Shown here: piece after piece, positions 35,382 to 44,383 of the stretch | How positions within the stretch are numbered: position 1 is the first letter of the stretch | How the letters are laid out: every line of letters begins with the position of its first letter | The notes under the pieces: model-generated | Told to the model about the DNA's origin: nothing | What the model saw: the letters and a program-made list of their open reading frames with translations, nothing else | Database searches by the model: none | DNA from: Pyxidicoccus sp. MSG2 | Lineage (GTDB): Bacteria; Myxococcota; Myxococcia; Myxococcales; Myxococcaceae | Assembly: GCF_026626705.1 (NCBI RefSeq) | Contig: NZ_JAPNKC010000001.1 | Location: 7,334,001-7,398,000 of the forward strand | Length of the DNA: 64,000 nucleotides | Direction: 5' to 3' | Program-made: the position numbers and the translations under genes

Positions 35382-36440
35382 TCAGGGGATGACGCGGCGG
35401 CGCCGGAAGTCGTCGAAGATGCCCAGGAACATCGCCTCCGTGTCCACGTACTCGTGGAAGCCGAAGCGGCGCGCCTTCGAGCCGTCGGCGAACATGTCGT
35501 AGTTCCAGGAGAAGACGAAGTCGCCGAAGCGCCAGGAGGACACGTCCTTATAGGCGTGCCGCTCCAGGCCGTGCTTCTCCTGCATGCGCTTCCACAGCGG
35601 CTCCTTGTCGGCCATGACGACGTCCAGCGACATGGGCAGCGGCGGGGCGACCTCCAGGCCGAAGTGGCGGGCGATTTTCGGCCACAGCTCGCTCCACCGG
35701 AACAGGTCGCCGTTGTTGATGTTGAAGGCCTGGTTGGCGCAGCGCTCGTCGGTGGCGGCCCAGACCGTGGCCTTCGCCAGCAGCCCCGCGTCCGTCATCT
35801 CCAGCAGCGAGTCGTACGCGCCCGGCTTGCCGGGGAAGCGCAGCGGCAGCCCCAGCTCCTTGGAGATGGCGGCATACACGGCGATGACCATCGCCAGGTT
35901 CATCGGGTTGCCGAGCGCGAAGCCGCACACCACGGACGGGCGGATGGCGGACCAGCTCCACGCCTTGCCCTTCTGCCGCGCCTCCAGGAAGGCCTGCTGG
36001 TCCACGTTGAACTCGGGCGGCATGTGGTTCGCGTCCGTCTCGCGGGCCGGCGTCTTGAACGGGCCCAGGTGCGCGCCGTAGACCTTGTAGCCCTGCATCA
36101 GGCTGACGTGCCGCAGGCCGGGGGCGATGGGCTCCACGGCGTCGACGACGTTGACCAGCATCGCGAGGTTGGGCGGCACCAGCTCCGCCCAGGTCGGCCG
36201 GTCCTGGTACGCGGCGTAGAAGAGGTGCGTGACGTAGATGAGGTCGCCCAGCTTCGCGCGGCAGTCGGCCGCGTCGAGCAGGTCCACCGCCACGTGCCGG
36301 ACGCGGCCCTCCGCGGGGCCGCCCCGCCGCGACAGGCCGATGACGTCCCAGTCGCCGAGCGACGCGAGGTGGTTGACGAGGTTGCGGCCGATGACTCCCT
36401 GGGCTCCGACGACCAGGGCGACCTTGTTCTTCGGACTCAT
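35382..36440 (-). CDS. PRISE-type SDR (progesterone 5-beta-reductase/iridoid synthase-like) oxidoreductase
   Basis: 352 residues. N-terminal NAD(P)-binding VALVVGAQGVIGRNLVNHLA, then WDVIGLSRRGGP and FYAAYQDRPTWAELVPPN. The motif SLMQGYKVYGAHLGPF contains the Lys of the PRISE family (which replaces the SDR YxxxK), and IRPSVVCGFALGNPMNLAM, FNINNGDLFRWSELWPKIA and the C-terminal FGFHEYVDTEAMF agree with it. These enzymes reduce enones or related carbonyls with NADPH. The family's catalytic Tyr (FYYxxED in plants) corresponds to PEFNVDQQAFL, where no Tyr is seen. Divergent from a LysR-type gene, which may control it. Confidence 0.87.
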   Translation of the reverse strand: MSPKNKVALVVGAQGVIGRNLVNHLASLGDWDVIGLSRRGGPAEGRVRHVAVDLLDAADCRAKLGDLIYVTHLFYAAYQDRPTWAELVPPNLAMLVNVVDAVEPIAPGLRHVSLMQGYKVYGAHLGPFKTPARETDANHMPPEFNVDQQAFLEARQKGKAWSWSAIRPSVVCGFALGNPMNLAMVIAVYAAISKELGLPLRFPGKPGAYDSLLEMTDAGLLAKATVWAATDERCANQAFNINNGDLFRWSELWPKIARHFGLEVAPPLPMSLDVVMADKEPLWKRMQEKHGLERHAYKDVSSWRFGDFVFSWNYDMFADGSKARRFGFHEYVDTEAMFLGIFDDFRRRRVIP

Positions 36441-36542
36441 GAGCCTGACTCCCGTGGAAATGGCGCGGGCGCGCGAACGCTCCTGATAATGGGCTCCGCA
36501 CCGCTCGTGGACCGCACAGGCTCACGGCATAGGACTTGTGAG

Positions 36543-36552
36543 GTGAATTCAC
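36543..36552. promoter_or_regulatory. perfect palindrome abutting the LysR-type gene start
   Basis: GTGAATTCAC (10 bp, self-complementary) ends one base before the ATG of the regulator, in the 113-bp spacer between it and the divergent reductase gene. Position suits autoregulation, though it overlaps where a ribosome binding site would be (GAGGTG). Confidence 0.4.
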
Positions 36553-36553
36553 G

Positions 36554-37459
36554 ATGGCGCGTCTGGACGTCAACCGCTCGGGAGAGATGGAGGTGTTCGT
36601 GAAGGTCGTCGACCTGGGCGGCTTCTCCGCCGCGGCGCGCGCGTTCCGGATGACGCCTTCCGCGGTGAGCAAGCTCGTGGCCCGCCTCGAAGGACGGCTG
36701 GGCGCCCGGCTGGTGAATCGCTCCACGCGGAAGCTCCAGCTCACCCCGGAGGGCGTCACCTTCTACGAGCGGAGCGTCCGCGTCCTCGCCGACCTGGAGG
36801 AGGCCGAGCGCGGGGCCGCCACGAGCACCACGCCGAGGGGCCTGCTGCGCGTCAACGCGAGCGTGCCCTTCGGGAGGCACTTCCTGCTGCCCCTCGTCCC
36901 CGAGTTTCTCGCCCGCCACCCGGCCGTCTGCCTGGACCTCGTCCTCACCGACGCGGTGGTCGACCTCCTGGAAGAGCGCACGGACGTGGCGATTCGCAGC
37001 GGGCCGCTCAAGAGCTCCGACCTCGTCGCACGCAAGCTGGGCGAGACGCGCATGGTCATCGTCGGGGCGCCGGCCTACCTGAAGCGCGCCGGCACTCCGG
37101 CGACGCCGAGGGAGCTGGCGCGGCACAACCTGCTCCGCTTCGGCTACGCGCGCGCGGTGGAGGGTTGGCCGCTCGTGGAGCGGGGAGCGCCCATCACGGT
37201 GATGCCACGCGGCAATGCCCACGCGAGTGACGGCGAGGCCCTGCGCCAGCTCGCGCTCGGAGGGCTGGGACTTGCCCGGCTCGCCGCGTTCCAGGTGAAG
37301 GAGGACATGGCTGCGGGCCGGCTCGTGGCCGTGCTGGAGGACTTCAACCCCGGAGACACCGAGCCCATCCACGCCGTGTTCCTTGGCGCGGGCGGCCAGC
37401 TCCCCGCCCGTGTGCGGGCCTTCCTGGACCACCTGGCCGCGAAGGTGCGGCTGGACTGA
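36554..37459 (+). CDS. LysR-type transcriptional regulator
   Basis: 301 residues. N-terminal winged helix: EMEVFVKVVDLGGFSAAARA, FRMTPSAVSKLVARLEGRLG, ARLVNRSTRKLQLTPEGVTF. The effector domain starts about residue 90 (GLLRVNASVPFGRHFLLPLV) and includes the two-lobe pattern LLEERTDVAIRSGPLKSSDL and NAHASDGEALRQLALGGLGL. It resembles the AaeR/DmlR-like group. It is divergent from the PRISE reductase, the usual arrangement for a LysR regulator and its target, so it probably controls that gene; the effector is unknown. Confidence 0.92.
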   Translation: MARLDVNRSGEMEVFVKVVDLGGFSAAARAFRMTPSAVSKLVARLEGRLGARLVNRSTRKLQLTPEGVTFYERSVRVLADLEEAERGAATSTTPRGLLRVNASVPFGRHFLLPLVPEFLARHPAVCLDLVLTDAVVDLLEERTDVAIRSGPLKSSDLVARKLGETRMVIVGAPAYLKRAGTPATPRELARHNLLRFGYARAVEGWPLVERGAPITVMPRGNAHASDGEALRQLALGGLGLARLAAFQVKEDMAAGRLVAVLEDFNPGDTEPIHAVFLGAGGQLPARVRAFLDHLAAKVRLD

Positions 37460-37732
37460 AGCGCCGTCGTCCGGCAGCCGCGCGCCGTCGGCGGTTTGCT
37501 TGCGACAATTTTCCGGGCCTGGCGTTTACCTGATGTCGACACCTGGAGCCCCGGACACGGGCTCCGGGGAGGACACTGCTGCATCCATTCCCCTCGCCAG
37601 GGCTCCGCACGGAGTGTCTGTCGTCGCGCGCCGTGCGCGGACCGCTGGTCGTTCCCTGAGCCGAAGCCGTACCCATCTCCTGCGCTCCGCGGTGTGGCGG
37701 ACGCATGGACTTTCATTTGTCGGGAGTAGGCA

Positions 37733-38548
37733 ATGTCATTCAGACGCATGCTGCTTGTGATTGCAACCGCGGCGGTTCCCGCCCTGAGCGCCTGTAGCCC
37801 TGATGCCTCCGAGGGCGCGACGTCCGTGGATGTCGCCCCCGACGCGCTCGCTTCCGTGGAGTCGCCGGTCAAGATCTGCCCGGTGGATGAACCGGACTGC
37901 GTCGGCATCTGCAGCCCCATCCGCGACTACGGCTGCCTGCCCTGTGACTCGACCAACCCGCTGCACTGGTGCTACGAGCCGCCGCCGCCTGTCATCTGCA
38001 CGCCCGCGGACGGGCTCATCAGCCAGTACCGGGTGCAGCGCACGGGCCAGGAGTCGGGCCAGCAGCCCGAGGTCAACATCCTCCAGGGCAGCGACTGCAA
38101 CCGCTGGGTCGTCACCGGCATCGGCGGCTCCATCGTCTCCGACAGCAACTACGAGCAGTTGCTCATCCAGTACCGCGAGCTCCACGCGGACGGCACCATG
38201 GGTCCGCGCATTCTCTACCGCACGGGCAGCAACCCCTACCGCACCCCGGAGGCCTGGGTGGAGGCGACGGACGGGTACGCCATCGTCGGCGTGGCGGCAG
38301 GCCAGCAGGGCTCTCATGACCTGAAGACCCTGACCGGTTATGCCCGCCAGGTGGTGGTGACGCCCTCCGGTGTGCGGATGGCCGGCTCGTACCAACCGCT
38401 GTACGGCGGCATCAATCCGTACGGCTCGCTCGATTCCCAGGCCGTCAATCAGACCCCCAACGACAACGAGGTCTTCATCGGTCTGGGCCTGCGCTCGGCC
38501 GTGCAACAGACCAAGACGATTGTCGCGTACATCGGCACGCTGCCGTAG
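37733..38548 (+). CDS. lipoprotein, unknown function
   Basis: 271 residues with GGGAGTAGG upstream. Signal MSFRRMLLVIATAAVPALSA followed by Cys21 (LSAC lipobox). The next 70 residues hold several cysteines (KICPVDEPDCVGICSP, CLPCDSTNPLHWC) and a Pro-rich linker. The rest is beta-rich: NRWVVTGIGGSIVSDSNYEQ, YAIVGVAAGQQGSHDLKTL, NEVFIGLGLRSAVQQTKTIV. The repeated 'IVGVA' and 'GLGLR' phrases recall jacalin-like or beta-prism folds, but I cannot assign a family. Followed by a very strong terminator. Confidence 0.68.
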   Translation: MSFRRMLLVIATAAVPALSACSPDASEGATSVDVAPDALASVESPVKICPVDEPDCVGICSPIRDYGCLPCDSTNPLHWCYEPPPPVICTPADGLISQYRVQRTGQESGQQPEVNILQGSDCNRWVVTGIGGSIVSDSNYEQLLIQYRELHADGTMGPRILYRTGSNPYRTPEAWVEATDGYAIVGVAAGQQGSHDLKTLTGYARQVVVTPSGVRMAGSYQPLYGGINPYGSLDSQAVNQTPNDNEVFIGLGLRSAVQQTKTIVAYIGTLP

Positions 38549-38570
38549 CCCGAGCGCGCTCTTCCGCGAA

Positions 38571-38601
38571 GGCGCCCGCGGCCCGTCCGGCCGCGGGCGC
38601 C
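38571..38601. terminator. very strong hairpin terminator
   Basis: Perfect 13-bp stem GGCGCCCGCGGCC/GGCCGCGGGCGCC with loop CGTCC, 23 bp after the lipoprotein stop. Confidence 0.7.
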
Positions 38602-38677
38602 CCGTGATTCTCCTGGGACGGCGCCAGGGCCGGAGCCTCATCTGGGTGAAGTGGAGTCACGCACCCAGGAGAGGCTC

Positions 38678-40171
38678 ATGAGGTCTGACGGCATTTGCTG
38701 CAAGGTTACGAAAGCAACGGAAGTTCAAGTGTGGGCACGGCTGCTCCTCGTAGGGCTGGTGCTTGTCTCCACGAGTACGTGGGCCGCGGAGTTCTGGGTG
38801 GACCCGGTGCGGGGCAGTCCCGACGGTGACGGCAGCGCGGCGAGGCCCTGGCGGACGCTGAGAGAGGTCATCAACGACGGACTGGTGGAGAGCCAGAACT
38901 GGGAGTCGCTGCCCTATGTCGAGGGCAAGGTGCTGGAGCCCCGGAACGTGGGCGCCCCCGTCAAGGCGGGCGACACGCTGTGGCTGCGCACCGGGTATCA
39001 CGGCGAGGTGGAGGTCACGAGTCACTACAACACGGGCTACGTGACGGTGGCGGCCGCGCCAGGTGAGGAGCCCCGCCTGGGCAGCCTGCTGGTGCGCTCC
39101 AGCGCGTACTGGGTCTTCCGGGGGCTGCACATCAGCTCGGAGTTCATGCCCGTCCCGGAGAAGACCACCCTCGTCGACATCGAGTGGCACAACTACCGGG
39201 GGCCGGTGCACCACATCACCCTGGAGGGGAATGTCATCCAGGCGGTGTCCGACATCAGCGGCTTCACCGAGGCCGACTGGGTGGGCAAGGTGGGCCACGG
39301 AATCGTCGGCGATGGGTGGAGCCTGGTCCTCCGCGGCAACCACCTGAAGAACGTCAACTACGGCATCCAGGTGGGGGCGTACGACTCCGTGGTGGAGTGC
39401 AACACGGTGGAGAACTTCTCCGGAGACGGGCTGCGCGGGCTCGGTGACGACTCCGTGTTCCAATACAACACCGTCAAGAATTGCTACGAGGTGTACAACG
39501 ACCACCGCGACGGGTTCCAGTCGTGGACGTACGGCCCGGGCGGCGTGGGGACCGGCGAGGTGCGCAACGTCGTCCTCCGGGGCAACTACATCCTCAACTA
39601 CGAGGACCCGAATCAGCCGTTCCGCTGCGCGCTGCAAGGCATTGGCAACTTCGACGGCACCTTCGTGGACTGGGTCGTCGAGAACAACGTCATCGTCACC
39701 GACCACTACCACGGCATCACCTTCATGGGCGCGCGCGGCGTGCGCGTGACGAACAACACCGTGCTGGAGCCCAACGGTGCGGCGGGGCAGCCCGGTCCGC
39801 CGTGGATTCGCGTGTCGGAACACAAGAATGGCACCCCGCCCCAGGCCTGCGTGGTGCGAAACAACCTGGCGGCCCAGTACGCGAATGCCGACGTGGGCGT
39901 GAGCGAGGACCACAACCTCGTGGTGACAGACCCGGCGGCGTTCTTCGTGAGTCCGGCCACGTATGACCTGCGCCTCAAGCCGGGCTCGCCCGCCATTGAC
40001 GTGGGGAGCGCCACCCTGGCACCGCTCATCGACATGGAAGGCGTGGCGCGGCCCCAGGGCGCCGGCGTGGACCTGGGCGCGTACGAGTGGCGGCCCTCCT
40101 CGCCCCCGGGCGTGACGGCGGGCTCGGGTGTTCCCCAGTGCGCCGCGTTCCAGGCGGGCGCTTCGCGGTAG
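38678..40171 (+). CDS. secreted right-handed parallel beta-helix protein
   Basis: 497 residues from ATG 38678, chosen for AGGAGAGG just upstream. After a longish N-region the signal LLLVGLVLVSTSTWAAEFWV probably cleaves near AA-EF. The body opens with EFWVDPVRGSPDGDGSAARP and PWRTLREVINDG, typical of secreted beta-helix proteins, and continues with many short N/V/G turns (LVLRGNHLKNVNYGIQVGAY, VVECNTVENFSGDGLRGLGD, VENNVIVTDHYHGITFMGAR, VTNNTVLEPNGA). It ends with GSPAIDVGSATLAPLIDMEG and GVDLGAYEW, a choice-of-anchor Q-like end. Likely binds or cleaves extracellular polysaccharide; catalytic residues not identified. Confidence 0.87.
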   Translation: MRSDGICCKVTKATEVQVWARLLLVGLVLVSTSTWAAEFWVDPVRGSPDGDGSAARPWRTLREVINDGLVESQNWESLPYVEGKVLEPRNVGAPVKAGDTLWLRTGYHGEVEVTSHYNTGYVTVAAAPGEEPRLGSLLVRSSAYWVFRGLHISSEFMPVPEKTTLVDIEWHNYRGPVHHITLEGNVIQAVSDISGFTEADWVGKVGHGIVGDGWSLVLRGNHLKNVNYGIQVGAYDSVVECNTVENFSGDGLRGLGDDSVFQYNTVKNCYEVYNDHRDGFQSWTYGPGGVGTGEVRNVVLRGNYILNYEDPNQPFRCALQGIGNFDGTFVDWVVENNVIVTDHYHGITFMGARGVRVTNNTVLEPNGAAGQPGPPWIRVSEHKNGTPPQACVVRNNLAAQYANADVGVSEDHNLVVTDPAAFFVSPATYDLRLKPGSPAIDVGSATLAPLIDMEGVARPQGAGVDLGAYEWRPSSPPGVTAGSGVPQCAAFQAGASR

Positions 40172-40179
40172 GAGGAAGG

Positions 40180-40215
40180 CGCCCCGCCCCCTTCGTGGAA
40201 GAAGAGGGCGGGGCG
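40180..40215. terminator. hairpin between convergent genes
   Basis: 10-bp perfect stem CGCCCCGCCC/GGGCGGGGCG with an inner CTTC-gtg-GAAG stem, between the beta-helix and 5'-nucleotidase gene ends. Confidence 0.65.
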
Positions 40216-40227
40216 TGAAGCCGGGCG

Positions 40228-42168
40228 CTACGGCGCGGGCGGCGGCAGGATGCCGATGATGCGGTCCAGCGCGGGGAGAGGAAGCGGGCTCGCCTCGCTG
40301 CTGTTCGACTTGAGGTAGTTCTCCAGGGCGTCCGTGTCCACGGCGCCGCCCAGGCGGTTGCGGCCCTCGTTGAGCACCGCGAAGCCGTCACCGCCGGTGG
40401 CCAGGAAGCTGTTCACCGTGACGCGGTAGTCGGTGGCCGGGTTGATGACCGCACCGTCCAGGCGCATCTGCGCCGGGTCGATGCGGCTGCCGATGGGCTG
40501 GGTGGCGTCGTAGGTGTACGTGAAGCCCACGGACGGTTGGAGGATGCGGGTGATGACGCTGCTGCCCGACTGCTGCCACTGGCGCTCCAGCACCGCTTCA
40601 ATCTGCGCGCCGGTCAGTGTCAGGGTGACCAGGCTGTTGCCGAACGGCTGCGTGGTGAAGGCCTCGCCGTAGGTGACCTCGCCCGCGGCGATGTCCGCGC
40701 GTACGCCGCCCGGGTTCATGAAGGCGATTTGCGCGCCACCCAGGTTGGCGGGCTTCGTGGCGGCGAGCTGCGCGTCCGCGATGACGAAGCCCATGGTGGA
40801 CTGGCCCACCGGGTCCTTCTGGTTGCCCGGCGTCTGGAGCGTCGCCGCGATATAGCCGATGACCCGGTTGGCGAGCGGGGCGGAGCGCTCCTGGTACTTC
40901 GTCACCAAGGCCTTGAGGTTCGTGTCCTCCGCCACGGTGCGCGTGACGATGACGTTGTTGGCCTTCGTCTCCACCACGTCGCCCGTCGCCCGGTCGAGCT
41001 TCAGGTCGATGTCGGTGACGAGCCGGCCCACCGAGGCGGCGCTGGTGACGAGCTTGCCGTCGATGAGGCAGTTGTAGGCGTTGTGCGTGTGGCCGCTGAC
41101 GATGACGTCCACCTCGTCGTCGATGCCCTTGGCGATGTCCACGATGGCGCCGGAGATGAGGCCGTCCGTGGTGCCCGTGCCCTTGCACTCGTTGACCAGC
41201 GCGCCCGTGGCCGCGACGCCACCCTCGTGGACGACGACGACGATGGCCTCCACGCCCTGCTGCTTCAATTCCGGGACGAGCTTGTTGACCGTCTCCACCT
41301 CGTCCTTGAAGGACAGGCCGGACACGTACGTGGGCGTCACGATTTCGGGCGTGCCCTCCAGCGTCATGCCGATGAAGGCCACCTTCACGCCCTCGAAGGT
41401 GCGGATGTCATAGCGGGGGAAGAGCGTGCGGTCCGCGGCGGTGGCCACGTTGGCGGCGAGGTACTTGAACCGCGCGCCCTCGAAGCCGTCCCCGTCCTGG
41501 CAGCCGTCCACCGGGTGGCAGCCGCCCGCCTGCATGCGGAGCAATTCGGGGCTGCCCTCGTCGAACTCGTGGTTGCCCACGGCGACGAGGTCGATGCCAA
41601 TCTGGTTCATCGCCTCGATGGTGGGCTCGTCGTGGAAGAGCGCCGATAGGAGCGGCGTGGCGCCGATGAGGTCACCCGCGGACACCACCACCGTGTTGGG
41701 GTTCGTCTCGCGCAGGTCCTGGATGTGCTTCGCGAAGTACGTCACGCCGCCCGCATTCACCCGGTCCGGTCCGCCGTCGGGCAGGACGCCTGTCTGAATC
41801 TGCCCGCCGCTGCCCGCGGGCGCCTCGAGCTGCCCGTGGAAGTCATTGAACGCGAGAATCTGCACGCTCACCGTGGTGGGGCCGGCGTCCGTGCCGGCAT
41901 CGGTGCCCGCGTCCGTGGTGCCGGCATCGGTGCCCGCGTCCGTCGCGGGCTGCTCGGTGGGGCGCGTCTCGCACGTCTTGTTGATGCAGACCCACTCCTG
42001 TCCTTGAGAGGGCGCGCCATTGTTGTCGGTGCAGTCTGCGGCGCTTTCACAGTCGTCGCTGCCGCAGCCGGCGTGGGCGAAGAGGAGCAGGCCGGTGACG
42101 AAGGCTCCGGCGAGCAGGAAGGTGCCAGGCCGCGCGCCGAGGCGCGGTGGGGATGAGGTCGATTGCAT
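40228..42168 (-). CDS. 5'-nucleotidase/bifunctional metallophosphatase lipoprotein
   Basis: 646 residues from ATG 42168, GGAG upstream. A lipoprotein signal ends LLFAHAGC, followed by a Cys-rich piece and a linker of TDAG repeats. Metallophosphatase domain: LAFNDFHGQLEAP (Asp, His), VVSAGDLIGATPLLSALF, AVGNHEFDEG (Asn, His), VVHEGG and VSGHTHNAYNC (two His). C-terminal 5'-nucleotidase substrate domain: FMNPGGVRADIAAGEVTYGE, TQPFGNSLVTLTLTGAQIEA, and VTVNSFLATGGDGFAVL with the GGDGF nucleotide-stacking loop. Hydrolyses extracellular nucleotides to nucleosides and phosphate at the cell surface. Complete. Confidence 0.94.
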   Translation of the reverse strand: MQSTSSPPRLGARPGTFLLAGAFVTGLLLFAHAGCGSDDCESAADCTDNNGAPSQGQEWVCINKTCETRPTEQPATDAGTDAGTTDAGTDAGTDAGPTTVSVQILAFNDFHGQLEAPAGSGGQIQTGVLPDGGPDRVNAGGVTYFAKHIQDLRETNPNTVVVSAGDLIGATPLLSALFHDEPTIEAMNQIGIDLVAVGNHEFDEGSPELLRMQAGGCHPVDGCQDGDGFEGARFKYLAANVATAADRTLFPRYDIRTFEGVKVAFIGMTLEGTPEIVTPTYVSGLSFKDEVETVNKLVPELKQQGVEAIVVVVHEGGVAATGALVNECKGTGTTDGLISGAIVDIAKGIDDEVDVIVSGHTHNAYNCLIDGKLVTSAASVGRLVTDIDLKLDRATGDVVETKANNVIVTRTVAEDTNLKALVTKYQERSAPLANRVIGYIAATLQTPGNQKDPVGQSTMGFVIADAQLAATKPANLGGAQIAFMNPGGVRADIAAGEVTYGEAFTTQPFGNSLVTLTLTGAQIEAVLERQWQQSGSSVITRILQPSVGFTYTYDATQPIGSRIDPAQMRLDGAVINPATDYRVTVNSFLATGGDGFAVLNEGRNRLGGAVDTDALENYLKSNSSEASPLPLPALDRIIGILPPPAP

Positions 42169-42400
42169 CGCAGCGGCTCCTGGAGCGGGAGGATGGGGGG
42201 ACCCGCTCGGGTCGGCGGACCTTGTCGTAACCGTGTGGCGACTGCGTGAAGCCTCCGCAGCGATTCCGTATCGCGCTGAGTTCTTCCTGACGTGAGGTTT
42301 GGAGCGGTGGCGCTCATCCTCCTGGCGTTCTGTGCGATAATGTGATGCCAGTGGTAGGTGGCTCTGAAGCCGAGGCTTCCCTGTTATCGGACCGGTCCTA

Positions 42401-43018
42401 TTGACCAGGCACATCTGGAAATCGAAGTCGGGAGTGCTCGCAGTCAGTCTGTTGCTCGGAACCCTCTATGCCCTGCCAGGATGGTTCCACCTGCTCGACT
42501 GGGGGCATCACACGGTCGCCGTGGAGAAGCTGCGGTCCGGCGACTTCGCGTGGACGACGTCACGTCGGGTCGTCGTGAGTGCCCGACCCGATATCGAGTC
42601 GGCGTATGAATCTTCCGTGATGACTCGTGGAGGAAGGGATCGCTGGCTCTGCGTTCCGCTGCTTCCTTCGGAGGGGCCTGCAAGCGCCGCCAGCGAGTCA
42701 GTCTGGGCCCTCATTCCCATTGAAGAGAGCGCCGAGGCTGCAGCGGGAACGCTCGCTTACCGGAAGAGCTTCGAGGGCGTGCTGCGGAACGTGCTGTGGG
42801 AGCAGCAGGAAAGCGAGGGACGGCTGACAGGACCTGAACGGCCCTATGGGTATGCAGGTGCGATGGTCGTTCAGGTCGGGAGTAATCCGCAGACGGACCT
42901 GGCTTCCATCTTCGGGGCATACCTGTTGTTTGTTGGAGTCGGAGTCTTGGTCCTGCTGGTGCCGCGACTGACAAGGTCACCTCCAGTCACTGGCGGGCCG
43001 CGGGCGAGTCCTCAATGA
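42401..43018 (+). CDS. orphan membrane protein with two terminal TM helices
   Basis: 205 residues, TTG start assumed (no clear ribosome binding site). N-terminal helix GVLAVSLLLGTLYALPGWFH and C-terminal helix FGAYLLFVGVGVLVLLVPRL enclose about 130 polar residues (TTSRRVVVSARPDIESAYES and onward), so the middle is periplasmic. No family recognised. Codon use is clearly less GC-biased than neighbours, suggesting recent acquisition. The next gene (43173) is a similarly styled orphan on the same strand. Confidence 0.55.
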   Translation: MTRHIWKSKSGVLAVSLLLGTLYALPGWFHLLDWGHHTVAVEKLRSGDFAWTTSRRVVVSARPDIESAYESSVMTRGGRDRWLCVPLLPSEGPASAASESVWALIPIEESAEAAAGTLAYRKSFEGVLRNVLWEQQESEGRLTGPERPYGYAGAMVVQVGSNPQTDLASIFGAYLLFVGVGVLVLLVPRLTRSPPVTGGPRASPQ

Positions 43019-43070
43019 ACCGCCGCTCCGCAGGCGCGCCCACACGGCCCACCTGCTCCTCCATGCTGGG
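43019..43070 (-). other. short stretch resembling the 3' end of the DUF3293 gene at 43776
   Basis: On the minus strand this region contains CGCCCACACGGCCCACC-complement sequence and reads MEEQVGRVGAPAERRF; the DUF3293 gene's end reads VAVLVGRVGESAELLF, with a 17-base identity plus flanking partial matches. It may be a tiny duplicated fragment or chance; no gene is claimed. Confidence 0.25.
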
Positions 43071-43172
43071 CTACAAGACACCTGCGGAGGTCGGAGCTCG
43101 CCGTGCCCATGCCTGCCCCGCAGCATCATCCACGCGCACGGCATCAACAGCTCCGCAGGACTCTCGTAACGC

Positions 43173-43634
43173 GTGGCCCGAAGAATGGTGGCAGGTCATA
43201 TCATGATATCGATTTGTGCTGGGCTTGCAATCCTTGGCCTTTGCTTTCCAGTGCCGGGATATTCGATTGGAAGCGTGAAGGATGCGGGCTGGGTGAACCA
43301 ATCAGAGGAAAAAGACACCTGGTCGTCCGTACACATGTTCGCCTCGAATGCGTACCGTCTCGGAGCGCTCGTTGAGGGCGACCTGAGGCGCGTGACGAGT
43401 GTATGGCTACGGGAGTCACGCGCGTCGGACCGCGAAGCGCCCGACTCTCCCTTGCGCCGCGCCCTCGCACAGGTTTGTGGTGGTGCGAAGGAAGGGAAGC
43501 CGTGCCGCCTCCAAGGGTATTCGTTCTGGCGAATGGAATGTGGAGGAGGGTGGCTGCTGTATGCGACAAGCATGAGCCCAGAGCGGAAACAGCTTGAGGA
43601 GAGTTGCAAGAGTTTCGGGCGGCTTTTGGAGTAA
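43173..43634 (+). CDS. orphan secreted or membrane-anchored protein
   Basis: 153 residues if begun at the GTG; ATGs at 43185 and 43203 are alternatives. The N-terminal hydrophobic stretch (MISICAGLAILGLCFPVPGY) is a signal peptide or anchor. The remainder is polar with four cysteines (QVCGGAKEGKPC, RMECGGG, LEESCKS) and ends SFGRLLE. No family recognised. A 12-bp palindrome (ATATCATGATAT, 43198-43209) overlaps the third ATG. Lower-GC codon use, like the preceding orphan. Confidence 0.5.
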   Translation: MARRMVAGHIMISICAGLAILGLCFPVPGYSIGSVKDAGWVNQSEEKDTWSSVHMFASNAYRLGALVEGDLRRVTSVWLRESRASDREAPDSPLRRALAQVCGGAKEGKPCRLQGYSFWRMECGGGWLLYATSMSPERKQLEESCKSFGRLLE

Positions 43635-43775
43635 GCGTTCTTTCCTCCGAATCGGCGTGAGCGCCGATCAGTGAGCCGAGAGTGACGCCATTGCCGAGAA
43701 CTGGGGTCGTTACACGCCCTTGGTGCCGGACGGCATCTGCAGGGGAATGAGTTCCAGGTAATTATCGCTGCTTCG

Positions 43776-44228
43776 TCAGCGCTCCGTGTGCGAGGCCACG
43801 CAGAACAGCAACTCCGCTGACTCGCCCACACGGCCCACCAGCACCGCCACCTGTCCGTAGGCGCGGCCCAGGCGCTCGGCTTCCGCGCACGGTAGAGCCG
43901 GGACGAAGAGGCTGTCCTCGGACCAGCTTTCGTCCTCCGCTACGCCGGTGGCATCCACCACTTCCCAGCCTCCCGCCGCCAACTCCGACTTCAGCTGCTG
44001 CTGGGCCCGGTCGTTCTCGTCCTTGTTTCGCGGGCGTGAGCCCGGGTTCCACGCCGTCAGGAAGGCCCACTCGCGGTGGCCCCGTGCGGTCAGCGCGGTG
44101 TCCAGCTCGGGGTGGAGCACGCCCACTCGCAACACCCACTCCTTTCCTCCCGTGAAGGCGTGGGGCCGGATGACGTAGCGCGTTGCCCGGTAGGCCTCTT
44201 CGAGTCGCTTCCGCTCTGCGTCGTTCAT
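43776..44228 (-). CDS. DUF3293-like protein
   Basis: 150 residues from ATG 44228 (MNDAERKRLEEAYRATRYVI); a longer start at 44345 is non-conserved. The segment AFLTAWNPGSRPRNKDENDR followed by QQQLKSELAAGGWEVV and WSEDSLFVPALPCAEAERLG, RAYGQVAVLVGRVG matches DUF3293. The family's function is unknown; the N/P/R-rich 'TAWNPxSRPxxxxEN' core is its signature. Cytoplasmic, no partner gene. Divergent from the barrel lipoprotein gene. Confidence 0.8.
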   Translation of the reverse strand: MNDAERKRLEEAYRATRYVIRPHAFTGGKEWVLRVGVLHPELDTALTARGHREWAFLTAWNPGSRPRNKDENDRAQQQLKSELAAGGWEVVDATGVAEDESWSEDSLFVPALPCAEAERLGRAYGQVAVLVGRVGESAELLFCVASHTER

Positions 44229-44383
44229 GCGCGGTCTGTCTTTCGCCTCGCCGTGCGGGTCTCCCTCGACCTCTGATTGGCGAATCCAGTTTCTGTTAAT
44301 TCTTGTGAATATCGGGACCCTCGCGACGTCCGAGAGGCCTGCCACGTTCCATTGCGGAGCGTTCTGTTTCGAGGGGAAAGCAA

